Made by a program: the position numbers and the translations under genes. The notes under the pieces are model-generated. The model worked only from the letters and a program-made list of their open reading frames with translations. It was not told the DNA's origin and ran no database searches. Of a DNA stretch of 64,000 nucleotides, positions 11,784 to 23,057 are shown one piece after another. The stretch comes from Protula sp. h YS-2021 (taxonomy: Eukaryota; Annelida; Polychaeta; Sabellida; Serpulidae). The stretch spans positions 3,919,646-3,983,645 of the forward strand of contig OX457034.1 of assembly GCA_949752745.1 (NCBI GenBank), given 5' to 3'. Within the stretch, counting starts at the first letter, position 1. Each line of letters starts with the position of its first letter.

Positions 11784-13571
11784 TCAGTCAGACCCTTCGA
11801 GCAGACACAGACTTGTAATCGGTCTCACAAGCGTCGATCTTTGCGTCTTAATCGAGCAGCTGCGCACTAGGCCGTCTCGTCCGGTGTTAACCTGGGTAAC
11901 GATACCCAAAGGCCACTTTCCCCTTGTTACAGTTGTCTCAGCGACGAGGACAAGGTCACCTGGTTTCACATTGCGCAGTGGTCTCTGCCATTTCTCCCGT
12001 ACTTGAAGGGCGGGCAGGTACTCCCTAATCCATCGCTTCCAGAACACACTGGATAGATATTGCACCTGACGCCACCACCGCCTGGCGTAAACGTCGTGCC
12101 TGTCGAATATGCCATACGGTATGCATGAATTCGACCTAAGCAGTAGAAGATGATTTGGTGTCAGAGGCTCAAAATCGCGAGAGTCACTACTAGCTTGAGT
12201 GATAGGCCGGTCGTTCAGAATTTTCTCAACTTCGGCGAGAAAGGTAAGCAGCGACTCATCTGTGAGAAGTTGCTCGTTGATAAGCGCTTTTAGAATTGAG
12301 CGTACGGACCTTATCATACGCTCCCAAACTCCCCCCATGTGGCTTGCGTGTGGAGGGTTGAAATGCCACTCAATATTCTTGTGAAGGAGGTTGCGAGAGA
12401 TAGCGCTGTGATTCCAGTCACACATGTCCTCCCGTATCTCACGCTCACCCCCGACTAAGTTGGTCCCGTTGTCGCTAAACACTTTGGCTGGCTGACCTCT
12501 CCTGCTAATAAAGCGTTGAATCGCTCCGAGGAAAGAATCAGTGTCCAGGCTATGCGCAACCTCTAGGTGAATTGCACGTGTAGCCAGACAAGTGAAGAGG
12601 CATCCATATCTCTTAGCCTGACCACGACCTCGCTTTACGTAGAAGGGTCCGAAGCAGTCAATCCCTACTTCAGTAAATGGCGGCCGATCCGGGGTAACTC
12701 GTTCATGTTGGAGAGGTGCCATCTGCTGTTGGCCGGTTGGCCGACGACGGCGCCGGCAGTCAAAACAGCCACCGATTGCTCTTTTAACAGCTGCCGTCCC
12801 GCGAACGATCCAAAATTTTGTCCGCACCTTAGAAAGCACGTGACTGACACCAATGTGTCCGTTGATTTCATGGAAGTGTCTTATAATAATCGAAGTCACG
12901 TGGGTTTTCTGAGGGAGGATCATCGGGTGTTTCGCGGCCCGGTCAATGGGAGAGTACGTCAGACGTCCTCCGACCCTAAGAATCCCATCCGACACTATTG
13001 GATTAAGCTTCATTATTGAGCTGCCGGCAGGGAGACCTTGTGACCGTTTCAATTTTTCCAGTTCACGTGGGTAGTTCTGTTTCTGAACGAGAAGTACTAT
13101 GGCCTCGGTCGCCCTCCTGATCTCACCAACAGTAAAACTCGAGGTCGGCACCTGTCCGCGATTCAAGAATTTCCAACCGCAGTATTTCTTAAAGCGGAAT
13201 AGCCATGCTATTGTCCTTTGTAATTTATCCCAAGAAGAATATCTCAACAGCAGGTTGTCGAGAGCTGAACCAGCTAAGACATGGCTGACGACTGCTTCTT
13301 TTCTCAGCTCAGCGTCGTCATCGGTGACCTTGTAGGTCATAACATTTACAGGCCATTGCACCTTTGGCATCCAAAGAAACTCTGGACCGCGCACCCAAGT
13401 GCTGATTCGGTCCGAATCGCATGGAGAAACTCCTCTCGAGGCCAGATCCGCGGGATTGTATTTTGAGTCATTTTGAGTCAGTCCAGAACACAATAGACTC
13501 GAATTCAATATCAAGCTCTTCCACCACAATGTCTCGCAAGTGACAGGCAACAACTGCTGCTTAAAGCTCAA
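11784..13571 (-). pseudogene. BEL/Pao RNase H end and integrase
   Basis: The authentic frame begins near 13,465 with KYNPADLASRGVSP. The preceding codons of this frame are a shadow, because an internal deletion with duplicated GACTCAAAAT joins RNase H fragments. The integrase zinc domain is HEINGHIGVSHV ... CFDCRRRR (about 12,870-12,740). The catalytic core has VGIDCFGPFYVKRGRG, VFSDNGTNLVGG and HMGGVWERMIRSVRSILK, supplying D, D and E. The C-terminal SH3-like (DUF5641-type) segment is VKPGDLVLVAETTVTRGKWP. About 560 integrase codons remain uninterrupted. Confidence -1.
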
Positions 13572-15186
13572 GGCGCGGTATGGAGAGTTGCTTCAGTGGA
13601 GCGAGTCTCGATTTTCCAATGACAAGTGAGCAGCACACATTGTTGAATTCGTCTTCCTGTCGTATGTATGCGCATGCACCAAAGCCAAGCTCACTGGCGT
13701 CACAGAACACGTGTAGTTCTACACGGGTGGGAATGAAGTCCTTGGGTCTTAAACATCTGTTCAGCCTAATATTGTGGAGGCTAGGCAGCTCGTCCACCCA
13801 TCGTCTCCAACGATCCGCCTCAGCCTGTGGTATTGCGTCGTCCCAGCCCAAATTATTCTGCCAGAGACGTTGAACCAGCAACCGCGCGGGAAGGGTTACT
13901 GGGGCCACAAGGCCGCAAGGATCAAACAGTGAACTGACAACACTGAGAATGCCACGTTTTGTAGTCGGCTTTTCTTGAATCTTTACCTTGAAGCCAAGAG
14001 TATCGGTTTCCACATTCCAGTGGACACCCAAGGCCCTTTCGCTCGGTAGATTGTCTTCCAGGTTCAGGCTTACAATACTCGGAGCCTTCTCTGAATCAGG
14101 GATGGTAGCTAACACAGCCTTACTGTTGCTCACCCACTTCGTCAGACGAAATCCGCGGCTTGCTAACAGGCTTTGGATATCTGACGCTAGACTGATAGCC
14201 TTTGCTTCCGTGGGTAGCGATTTAGGAAGATCATCCACGTAGAAGTTCCGTTCTACAGTGGATATAACGTCATCAGCATATGTTTCGTGCTGGTCGCTGG
14301 TCGCTCGCTTCAGTGCATACGCCGCGCAACTAGGAGAGGATCTGGCTCCAAACAGATGAACTGTCATTTTGAACTCTTCTGGTTCAGAGTTTAAGTCACC
14401 ATCAGTCCACCACAGGAACCGAAGGGCGTCCGTGTCTTTCTCCGTAACCTTAACCTGGTGGAACATGGCCTCAATATCAGCGGATAGCGCGATCGGCTCT
14501 TCACGAAAGCGCATCAGCACACCAATAAGGCTGTTTGTCAGATCTGGCCCTTGGAGCAGCCGATCATTCAAAGAGACACCCTTGTACTTGGCCGCACAAT
14601 CAAACACCACCCGTAACTTGCCCGGTTTGTGCGGGCTCACAACAGGGTGGTGCGGTAGATACCATACGATTTCTGGTTCTGGGTCACCAGGCTCTACTTT
14701 CTTTGCATATCCGTTTGAGAGGTAGCAATCCATGGTGGTCTTATACATCTCAACCAACGCTGGGTCCCGCTGGAACCTTTTCCGTAAGAAATCCAGACGC
14801 ACCTTGGCCAGTCCGCGGTAGTTTTGGAGCTCTGGGAGCTCGTCTCGCCATGGAAGCGCGATCTTATAGTGACCCTTTTCGACCACACACGAGGACTCCA
14901 TAGTGCTAAGCGCTTGTCGATCTTCGCGTGACATAGCAGTCTTTGCCGCGTACGTCCTTTCAGTGAACTCCGTCGTCCACATTCTCTCGAGTTTTTGGTC
15001 TAAATTATCTCCCCTAGACACGAAGTTGACGTTGGCACCTGAGCCGCTGTCCACTCCACCACAGGTCGGACCCATAATTGTCCATCCTAAGATTGATCGA
15101 AGACCACATGGTTCACCAGGTCTACCGCGTCGAACCTCTAGAGGGCATAGAATCTCAGGTACGTTGCTTCCTATGAGCAACCTCAC
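13561..15186 (-). pseudogene. pol: BEL/Pao reverse transcriptase and RNase H start
   Basis: Open for 541 codons. It starts in the protease-RT linker (VRRGRPGEPCGLRSILGWTI), typical of Pao elements. RT palm motifs are VVFDCAAKYKGVSLNDRLLQ, LSADIEAMFHQVKV and the catalytic NFYVDDLPKSL, so both RT aspartates are intact. RNase H begins with VFCDASELGFGACAYIRQE. The frame ends at TAA right after IPRLEL, where relatives read Gln, so this is a likely nonsense mutation. It is part of the polyprotein and has no start of its own. Confidence -1.
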
Positions 15187-15192
15187 CTCAGA

Positions 15193-17055
15193 CGCGTTGA
15201 TTTCGGGTATATCAAGATCTGCCAGATGCTTCTATTGCTTTATGTCGCCACTGTTGGGCGCAGAACGGGCCGCAGTGGGAAGTTTGGTGACTGTCCACAC
15301 TCCTTTTAGGTGGACGGTGTCCTTCCCGTTAACAGATTGGACCTTTTGGACCTTTAAATCCACTTCAGAGCCGTTGTGTGAGCTGCCTCTCTGATCCAAA
15401 GTTGTAAGGGTAAATGATTTTGGCTTGCCCGCCAGTCCAAGCTCTGTGACCAGATTTTCATCGCAGAGGCTGACGTCGGATCCTCTATCCAGCAAGGCGT
15501 ATGTTGTTACTGACTTACCGTATGTCCCTTCGATACACACGGGCAATATCCTCTTAAATACCTTGCGGACGGGGCATGTTTCTGTGGAGAGACAAGTCAC
15601 AGTTGAAGGCTGCGCAGTCGGCACTGAAGGGTTAACATTTGCTGCAGAGGGCTGCACCGGAGCAGCAAGTTGCCGCTCAGGCGCATCCGAGGGGTGCTTA
15701 GGCTCTCGCGACGCGGCAGAGCTTGCAATGTGCAGCAGGGGATGATGCTTACGATCACACCCTGTCACAGTGCAAGATGCGTTTTTTCTACAATCTTTTG
15801 ATACATGTTTCCACTTTAAGCAATTGAAGCACAATCTTTCCCGTTTTACAAACTCTTTCCTTTCATCGATTTTCATGTCTTTGAATTTATGACACGCGGC
15901 CAAGTGCGCGCAGGCACCGCCGCAACACCGACAGTACCTAGGGGTGCTTGTTCCAGAACTCTCATTTTTGCTACTACTCAAATTTTTATCAGATCTTCGG
16001 ATTTCTACACTTTTGTGCTTGCCCGCTGTGGCTAACGTAGTACCACGTGACTTAGAACCTTTTGTTTTCACGACATCGGTTCCCTTTACCTTCATACTAC
16101 CTCGACCCCTGTCACCTTTCGCTTGTTTTGACTCATTTTCCATGTCTAGGCCAAACATGGAATTTGCCACACTGGCTCTCTCATTTACAAATTGAGACAA
16201 ATCTTTGAACACCACTGATCGACCAGATTCGACTATTTTGTGTGCCTTCTCAACCCACCTTGCCTTTATGTAACTTGGAAGGCGACCTGCTATTTTCCTA
16301 AGACTTTCAGAACTGTTAAGCTCACTAGTAAATCCTTATTGTGACAGAGTGATTTCGGCTCGAGTCAGTTCCAGAGAAAATCGCAACAACCCTTTTACGT
16401 CATTTGCTTTTATGGGTGAGCCGTTTACTAGCATGTCTGTATACGCTTGAGCCACCATGTGTGGCTTCCCATAACGTGACCTTAACAGTTCCTTGGCCCT
16501 TGAATACCCATCTTCCCCCAGCATGACACAGTCCTCAATTAATTCCTTGACCTCCCCTTGACAGTACTGGATCAAGTACCCTAACCGAGCTTTATTGTCA
16601 CTAACCTTTTGTTCAATGTTAATCTCAAAATTGTTAATAAATTTACTATAATCCAGAGAATGTCCTGAAAAGGAAAACAGTTCCGGTTTTGGGAGGTAAA
16701 ACCGCTCGCGTTAAACGTTCGCGAGCTGGTTTAACACATGTTCATCAGTTTTCGCGCCACTTTCGGCGCTGCCTGGTCGTTGCAGTTTCAACGCACCATC
16801 GCGTGGTACGCTCACGTGAGGATTCTGTTCGTCCGCCAGACTTCCGGTGCCCTGGGCTATAGCTCATGTCACATCCGCTGGTGCTGCCATATTCGGATTA
16901 CCCTGACCGATGGCAGACGGAGTCAAGGATCGCTCGTCACAGGCCTCCGCCCACTCGTTTTCTTCGATCGCCGCTTCAGCTACGTCATTTTGATGACGAA
17001 GTAACGTCTTTTTCCTCTCTACCTCGCGCTTTTGCCTTTCGATTTCACATTAAAC
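15193..17055 (-). pseudogene. gag: BEL/Pao gag and protease
   Basis: From right to left: a charged coiled-coil-like start (REVERKKTLLRHQN, about 17,000), a gag core of the DUF1759 type (FYLPKPELFSFSG near 16,690, then YLIQYCQGEVKELIED), and a Cys/His cluster (CRCCGGACAHLAAC, near 15,930). Next come a zinc knuckle, CFNCLKWKHVSKDC (about 15,830), and the A17-like protease with LLDRGSDVSLCDENLV (about 15,490). The protease triplet reads DRG instead of the usual DSG/DTG, which would inactivate it. In-frame stops interrupt at about 17,053, 16,868, 16,706 and 16,336, and a TAG separates it from RT at about 15,225. Confidence -1.
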
Positions 17056-18510
17056 GTTTAAGTTTGCTCCTGGTTTAATTTTGTTGCATTTCCATTCCTT
17101 CTATTTTGTGCTTTATAGATGTTTTAATCTTTTTTTTTTTTTTTGAAATTTATGTTTTTGTAATATTGCTTCTTTTGTGAGTCACTACACCTTTTAAAAC
17201 TTAAATGTCTTATTTTACTTGAGTGAAAAATGGGAAAAAGTGCTTCATCTTCTCTCTTTTTTGCATTAGATTTATTTGATTTTGCACCAGACTTCACGGC
17301 AATAGCGAAATGGTGACTATATCTAGCATGTAAATAATTTTTAATTGTAAGTGTAAAGCCAAAGTTCAACCAATTTACCGTTGCTTGTTACCTGTATTAA
17401 AGGTGTTAAAATGTTTAAAAGTGACATTTTGCAGCGAAGTGTTCTACTGTTTTTCATCAATGCCATTGGAAACATCTTTACGTCTTTACAACTTTTCAAA
17501 ACACTTTAAAAACATTCAACATCATGCCTGAAACGTTCTGCAAATGTTGTTATTGCAATGAGGTTATACAAAGAACAATGGGCAAATAGACATTTTCCAG
17601 CCATTAATTTCCAGCGGGACAGATTACATGCGGCTAATTATTTCAAATATTAAAAACCGGAACATTTTTCGATCCTAGTTTTTTATATTTATCATTATCC
17701 AAGAACACAGAAAAGCACTGTCATTTCCTGGACAAGAAGTTTACTTTAAGATAATTTTTCTCTATTGTCATAACTGAATTCATAATAAATACAAACAACA
17801 GCATTTAGTTGTGTATGAACAGCATGCTACTTATAAACAAAAAACTATGATTGTGATAATCTCAGTGAGCAATAATTCAAAGTAAATCTTGACAAAATTT
17901 ACCCAAAATGCAAATCTTGTATGAATCGCTTAAAATTTAAAAAAATCTGACATATACTGGGAGATGTGTTTTGACAGTTTAACAGGTACAATCGCTGTGT
18001 ACATGCTATACCGACAGACAAATATACGGAATTTTTATCAACAAAATATAAGCTCCCTTCTCTGATACTAAACATGCAACAGCGATAATTATAATCTGGT
18101 ACAAGATTTCCTTGCCTGAGTAGCACGTTTTTACTTATCAGTTTTTGTTAATCAAACCCAATATTATTAATTCAGCAGTGAGGCACTTGCAACATTTCTC
18201 CCAGGTATCACAATGGACATTTGAGCAATGAAATTAGCTAGGAGAGAACCAACGCCAATTAAACAAGATTTAGCAGTCTGAAGAATTAGCACTTTATGAA
18301 CAGCTCGATGACAAGAACATATCCCATAAGGGCGCTCAGTGAATAAACTGGCAGGCAACACCTCCCATAAAGGTGCAAGGCGATACCTCTAAAGCATAAA
18401 ACGCCAAACCCCAATGCCGTGTCTTTAAGTCACTGCAGTCAAACAGCAAATGTTGTCTATATCGGTATCGCGTATAAAGTTCACTTCTCTTTGACTTACA
18501 GATGACACCA
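17056..18510. other. No gene seen
   Basis: AT-rich DNA between the BEL element and the satellite. It has a T18 run near 17,130-17,147. No ORF with family features, RNA gene or terminal repeat was recognised. Confidence -1.
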
Positions 18511-18939
18511 AGGCTTGAAAGACAGGTTGTGTAAATCTTCGTTTACCTTTTGTCAAGTTTTTTACTTTTTCTGATTTAAAAGATTTAAACTATAAACCTT
18601 AGATGCCCAGTCGAGCCTATCTGAATCCCCCCTTCGACCAAAGAGTTTAATATGCTACGAATTTAGTCATATGAAAGGAGATCACGATTTGCAATGATCT
18701 GATGGGGAAAACAATGCAGGATGTGCCTTTATGTACTGATTATTTGTTATTATAAACATGGAAAATACTGAGTACTAGTAATGAACATCACTACAGTATA
18801 TAGTTATATATACTGCATGATAGCTAGATATATATTATCTGATAAGTCTAACTTTAGACGAAGTCCCGTGAGAGGGGGCTGACTTTGAGTATTATTTTGT
18901 ACCATGCGTGTTTTTGACATTTTAAAATGACCCTAAACG

Positions 18940-19095
18940 CGGATTTTTTATCAATATGTGCCTTTAATGATAAGTGCCAATGCAATATATTCGAGCATAT
19001 TTCAAATAAACTGAACAATTCATCTTTTGTGGTTTGCTTCAATAAGGATGTACGTTGCTTAACACTGCTACATGCTAATAAATGAAGAAATGGGG
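18940..19095 (-). pseudogene. Polinton small-gene fragment in array unit 1
   Basis: The minus-strand translation SLLKQTTKDELFSLFEIC matches SLLQQATKEELTSLFEIC of the Polinton gene at 52,068-52,395. Flanking nucleotides also match, for example TGCTAATAAATGAA against TGCGAACAAGTGAA. Only the middle of the gene is present. The inward end runs into the C-rich element, which makes the Gly/Pro-rich reading there spurious. Counterparts occur in all nine units at the same offset. Confidence -1.
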
Positions 19096-19099
19096 AACA

Positions 19100-20065
19100 G
19101 GCGGTCTCCCCCTGGCGCTTTCCCCCCGGCGGTTTCCCCCCTGGTGGTCTCCCCCCCCCAGGCGGTCTCTCCGCTGTCCTTCCCCCCCCCCCCCCCACGG
19201 CAGATTTTTGTTAAAACTTACATCAGCAAAACTTGTACATTTCACTCGTTTTTTTCCTTCTCTCCCTCAAACTTGCTTTCCTTATTGATGTGTGAAGACC
19301 AAAGGGTTTGATATGTTGATAAGTGATTGATATATTATGCTCAATGCATGCACAAGAATTGCAATTGTTTCTTAGCCATCACCGCCAGAGTAGGCTACTG
19401 ATGATGATGTTTTCCGGAGTAGTTTGGTTTATTTATGGATATCAGATTTGCGTCTGGAGAACGTAAATGGATGTATAAAAGCTCACCACAAAGTAGCCAA
19501 ATTATCACATCAAGATGGAATTCATTACGACTATACGAGGAAAGCAGAAATTGTCTTACACTGGGTCCTTGTATCTAAAGCAGAAGCATTTGGCAAGTGG
19601 TGCAATTTCATAAGAATGCCAAAAAAGAAGGGGTCAGGGAAAGAGAGATTTGACTGGTCATTGCAAAGCCAAAATTCAAGTGTAAATGGCGAGATTGTTA
19701 AACATACAAATGAGCACACTCATGTCCCAGACAGTGGCATCGCGTATAACGTAAAACTGTAAGGTGGTGCACACAGTAAAGCTGGTGATCTGTAAATTAA
19801 ATTTCGTGATCGCATTTGAAAGATCAGTTTACAGTAAGTGTTTAATTGTAATTTCGCAATTGGATTTTAAAGCAGATTATGTTCTAGTGATATTATGTAA
19901 AAGTAGATGAAAGGTGAGGTTGAAAATTGAAAAAGGAATGAAATGTACAAGTTTTGCTGATTTAAGGTTTACTAACTAAAAAAATCTGCCATGGGGGGGG
20001 GGGACGGGGGGAGTCAGCCTACGGGGGGAGATTGCCATGGTGGAGTTGGTAGGGGGGAGTCCGCC
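19100..20065 (+). mobile_element. 0.97-kb C-rich inverted-repeat element (unit 1)
   Basis: The outer ends are GGCGGTCTCCCCC (19,100) and the inverse GGGGGGAGTCCGCC (ending 20,065). An inner 55-60-bp inverted repeat pairs GGCAGATTTTTG ... TCAGCAAAACTTGTACATTT (19,199-19,245) with its complement at 19,936-19,992. Between outer and inner repeats lie iterated GGCGGTTTCCCCCC-like motifs. It sits exactly between two Polinton gene fragments that are adjacent in the complete Polinton, so it is an insertion, perhaps replacing about 90 bp. No clear target duplication is visible. The same element is at offset about 589 in every unit. Confidence -1.
19424..19762 (+). pseudogene. FLYWCH-like zinc-finger remnant in the nested element
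   Basis: An open stretch of 112 codons without a good ATG (it opens at TTG). It ends with VNGEIVKHTNEHTHVPDSG, the usual end of FLYWCH-type fingers, where HTH supplies the zinc histidines. In an overlapping frame just upstream, HCKAKIQV gives the expected Cys, so a small indel has split the finger. Such fingers are common in transposase-associated and Mod(mdg4)-type proteins. The 112-codon frame persists in units 1 and 3-8 and is truncated in units 2 and 9. Function unknown; FLYWCH assignment is moderate. Confidence -1.
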
Positions 20066-20122
20066 GTATATCACTTGGTAGAACTGCTGTGCGAATACGT
20101 AACTTATTTTCTGTCTTTGGTT

Positions 20123-20475
20123 TCAGATAAATAAATAACCATGAGGTTTGCTGGTAGTATCTTGATATGCCTCAATTAAAAACAGATTTCCCTGGATACA
20201 TTTGCCGAGCCAATGTACTGATCTGTTGACTATCTCTTGAATTTTAAAGAGAATAATGTAATGTATATTTAAACTAATATTACACATTTCCTTTCCATGG
20301 TGAAACAAATTGTTCACGATGAAAATAATGCTTAGACTTTTATGGCTGCTTCCAACACTAAACAGTCTGGTCATTCATCCCTATGACATTTGGTCACGAG
20401 ATCATCAATAATGAGTGAGTTATTCTGTTTTGGATTGAAACGCTTTTTCATATCCTCTGCAATGCCTTGAGAGGG
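20123..20475 (-). pseudogene. Polinton packaging-ATPase fragment (unit 1)
   Basis: The minus strand reads KRFNPKQNNSLIIDDLV, the Walker B region, near 20,440-20,390, then a stop in CHRDE*. After one frameshift it reads LFSVGSSHKSLSIIFIV and on to AYQDTTSKPHGYLFI. This matches the complete Polinton's ATPase (52,388-53,047; LFSVGSSHQNLSIIFIV). The Walker A half is absent, so no ATPase could be made. An 83-codon frame (20,123-20,374) is preserved in all nine units. Confidence -1.
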
Positions 20476-20690
20476 GGTCCTGACATGAAAAAATGATCAG
20501 AATTGTCTGAAACGTAAAACTATGCCAATATCTGATTTCTACCCCTAGGGGGTGGGGTTATAGATCCTGAAATGAAAAATGATCAGAATGGTTTGAAACG
20601 TAAAACTACGCTACATTCTGATTTTTGCCCTTAGGCGGGAGGATGGTCCTGAAATGAAAAATGATAAGAATGGTCCGGGGGGTGGTTAGG
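20476..20690. repeat. ~97-bp internal tandem repeat (unit 1)
   Basis: TCCTGAAATGAAAAATGATCAGAAT-like segments begin at about 20,478, 20,565 and 20,650, each followed by TGAAACGTAAAACTA and TCTGATTT. About 2.3 copies, present in every array unit. It begins where the ATPase homology stops. Confidence -1.
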
Positions 20691-20783
20691 TTGGTCAGTG
20701 AGACACTGGGGAGGAGGGGGCAGGTTGGTCGATCAATCAGACATTTCTCATTTCAGAAGTCTTCTCAGACGTAACATTTGAAC

Positions 20784-23057
20784 AGGCTTGAAAGATAGGT
20801 TGTGTAAATCTTCGTTTACCTTTTGTCAAGTTTTTTACTTTTTCTGATTTAAAAGATTTAAACTATAAACTTTAGATGCCCAGTCGAGCCTATCTGAATC
20901 CCCCCTTCGACCAAAGAGTTTAATATGCTACGAATTTAGTCATATGAAAGGAGATCACGATTTGCAATGATCTGATGGGGAAAACAATGCAGGATGTGCC
21001 TTTATTTACTGATTATTTGTTATTATAAACATGGAAAATACTGAGTACTAGTAATGAACATCACTACAGTATATAGTTATATATACTGCATGATAGCTAG
21101 ATATATATTATCTGATAAGTCTAACTTTAGACGAAGTCCCGTGAGAGGGGGCTGACTTTGAGTATTATTTTGTACCATGCGTGTTTTTGACATTTTAAAA
21201 TGACCCTAAACGCGGATTTTTTATCAATATGTGCCTTTAATGATAAGTGCCAATGCAATATATTCGAGCATATTTCAAATAAACTGAACAATTCATCTTT
21301 TGTGGTTTGCTTCAATAAGGATGTACGTTGCTTAACACTGCTACATGCTAATAAATGAAGAAATGGGGAACAGGCGGTCTCCCCCTGGCGCTTTCCCCCC
21401 GGCGGTTTCCCCCCTGGTGGTCTCCCCCCCCCCCCCAGGCGGTCTCCCCGCTGTCCTCCCCCCCCCCCCACGGCAGATTTTTGTTAAAACTTACATCAGC
21501 AAAACTTGTACATTTCACTCGTTTTTTTCCTTCTCTCCCTCAAACTTGCTTTCCTTATTGATGTGTGAAGACCAAAGGGTTTGATATATTGATAAGTGAT
21601 TGATATATTATGCTCAATGCATGCACAAGAATTGCAATTGTTTCTTAGCCATCACCGCCAGAGTAGGCTACTGATGATGATGTTTTCCGGAGTAGTTTGG
21701 TTTATTTATGGATATCAGATTTGCGTCTGGAGAACGTAAATGGATGTATAAAAGCTCACCACAAAGTAGCCAAATTATCACATCAAGATGGAATTCATTA
21801 CGACTATACGAGGAAAGCAGAAATTGTCTTACACTGGGTCCTTGTATCTAAAGCAGAAGCATTTGGCAAGTGGTGCAATTTCATAAGAATGCCAAAAAAA
21901 GAAGGGGTCAGGGAAAGAGAGATTTGACTGGTCATTGCAAAGCCAAAATTCAAGTGTAAATGGCGAGATTGTTAAACATACAAATGAGCACACTCATGTC
22001 CCAGACAGTGGCATCGCGTATAACGTAAAACTGTAAGGTGGTGCACACAGTAAAGCTGGTGATCTGTAAATTAAATTTCGTGATCGCATTTGAAAGATCA
22101 GTTTACAGTAAGTGTTTAATTGTAATTTCGCAATTGGATTTTAAAGCAGATTATGTTCTAGTGATATTATGTAAAAGTAGATGAAAGGTGAGGTTGAAAA
22201 TTGAAAAAGGAATGAAATGTACAAGTTTTGCTGATTTAAGTTTTACTAACTAAAAAAATCTGCCATGGGGGGGGGGGACGGGGGGAGTCAGCCTACGGGG
22301 GGAGATTGCCATGGTGGAGTTGGTAGAGGGGAGTCCGCCGTATATCACTTGGTAGAACTGCTGTGCGAATACGTAACTTATTTTCTGTCTTTGGTTTCAG
22401 ATAAATAAATAACCATGAGATTTGCTGGTAGTATCTTGATATGCCTCAATTAAAAACAGATTTCCCTGGATACATTTGCCGAGCCAATGTACTGATCTGT
22501 TGACTATCTCTTGAATTTTAAAGAGAATAATGTAATGTATATTTAAACTAATATTACACATTTCCTTTCCATGGTGAAACAAATTGGTCACGATGAAAAT
22601 AATGCTTAGACTTTTATGGCTGCTTCCAACACTAAACAGTCTGGTCATTCATCCCTATGACATTTGGTCACGAGATCATCAATAATGAGTGAGTTATTCT
22701 GTTTTGGATTGAAACGCTTTTCCATATCCTCTGCAATGCCTTGAGAGGGGGTCCTGACATGAAAAAATGATCAGAATTGTCTGAAACGTAAAACTATGCC
22801 AATATCTGATTTCTACCCCTAGGGGGTGGGGTTATAGATCCTGAAATGAAAAATGATCAGAATGGTTTGAAACGTAAAACTACGCTACAATCTGATTTTT
22901 GCCCTTAGGCGGGAGGATGGTCCTGAAATGAAAAATGATAAGAATGGTCCGGGGGGTGGTTAGGTTGGTCAGTGAGACACTGGGGAGGAGGGGGCAGGTT
23001 GGTCGATCAATCAGACATTTCTCATTTCAGAAGTCTTCTCAGACGTAACATTTGAAC
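20784..23057. repeat. Array unit 2
   Basis: 2274 bp. An extra A in the CCAAAAAAAG tract (about 21,893) shortens the plus-strand frame of the nested element. It has the GGTCACG variant in the ATPase fragment, shared with unit 3. Confidence -1.

Larger units (their letters stand above)
11784..17055 (-). mobile_element. BEL/Pao LTR retrotransposon, degenerate
   Basis: Leftward-reading gag - A17-type protease - RT - RNase H - integrase, the BEL/Pao order, over about 5.3 kb. The reading frame is nearly continuous, interrupted mainly by single stop codons (about 17,053, 16,868, 16,706, 16,336, 15,225, 13,560) and one internal deletion at about 13,465. Several stops look like one-base changes. No LTR pair was recognised and the gag start may be truncated. 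The RT and integrase boxes are otherwise well kept, so the element is younger than the Gypsy copy. Confidence -1.
18511..20783. repeat. Array unit 1
   Basis: 2273 bp. It carries private substitutions (GACAGGTTG, AACCTTAGATG, TTTATGTACT, GATATGTTG), as expected for an edge copy that exchanges less. It has no GGAGGACGG insertion. Confidence -1.

Noticed and set aside
17130..17147. T18 run next to the BEL element as a LINE/SINE poly-A tail
   Set aside because: No adjacent LINE or SINE sequence or target duplication was recognised.
19072..19311. Pro/Gly-rich frames over the C-rich stretches of the array units
   Set aside because: Products of homopolymer-rich inverted-repeat ends. They change frame with every C-run length difference between units.
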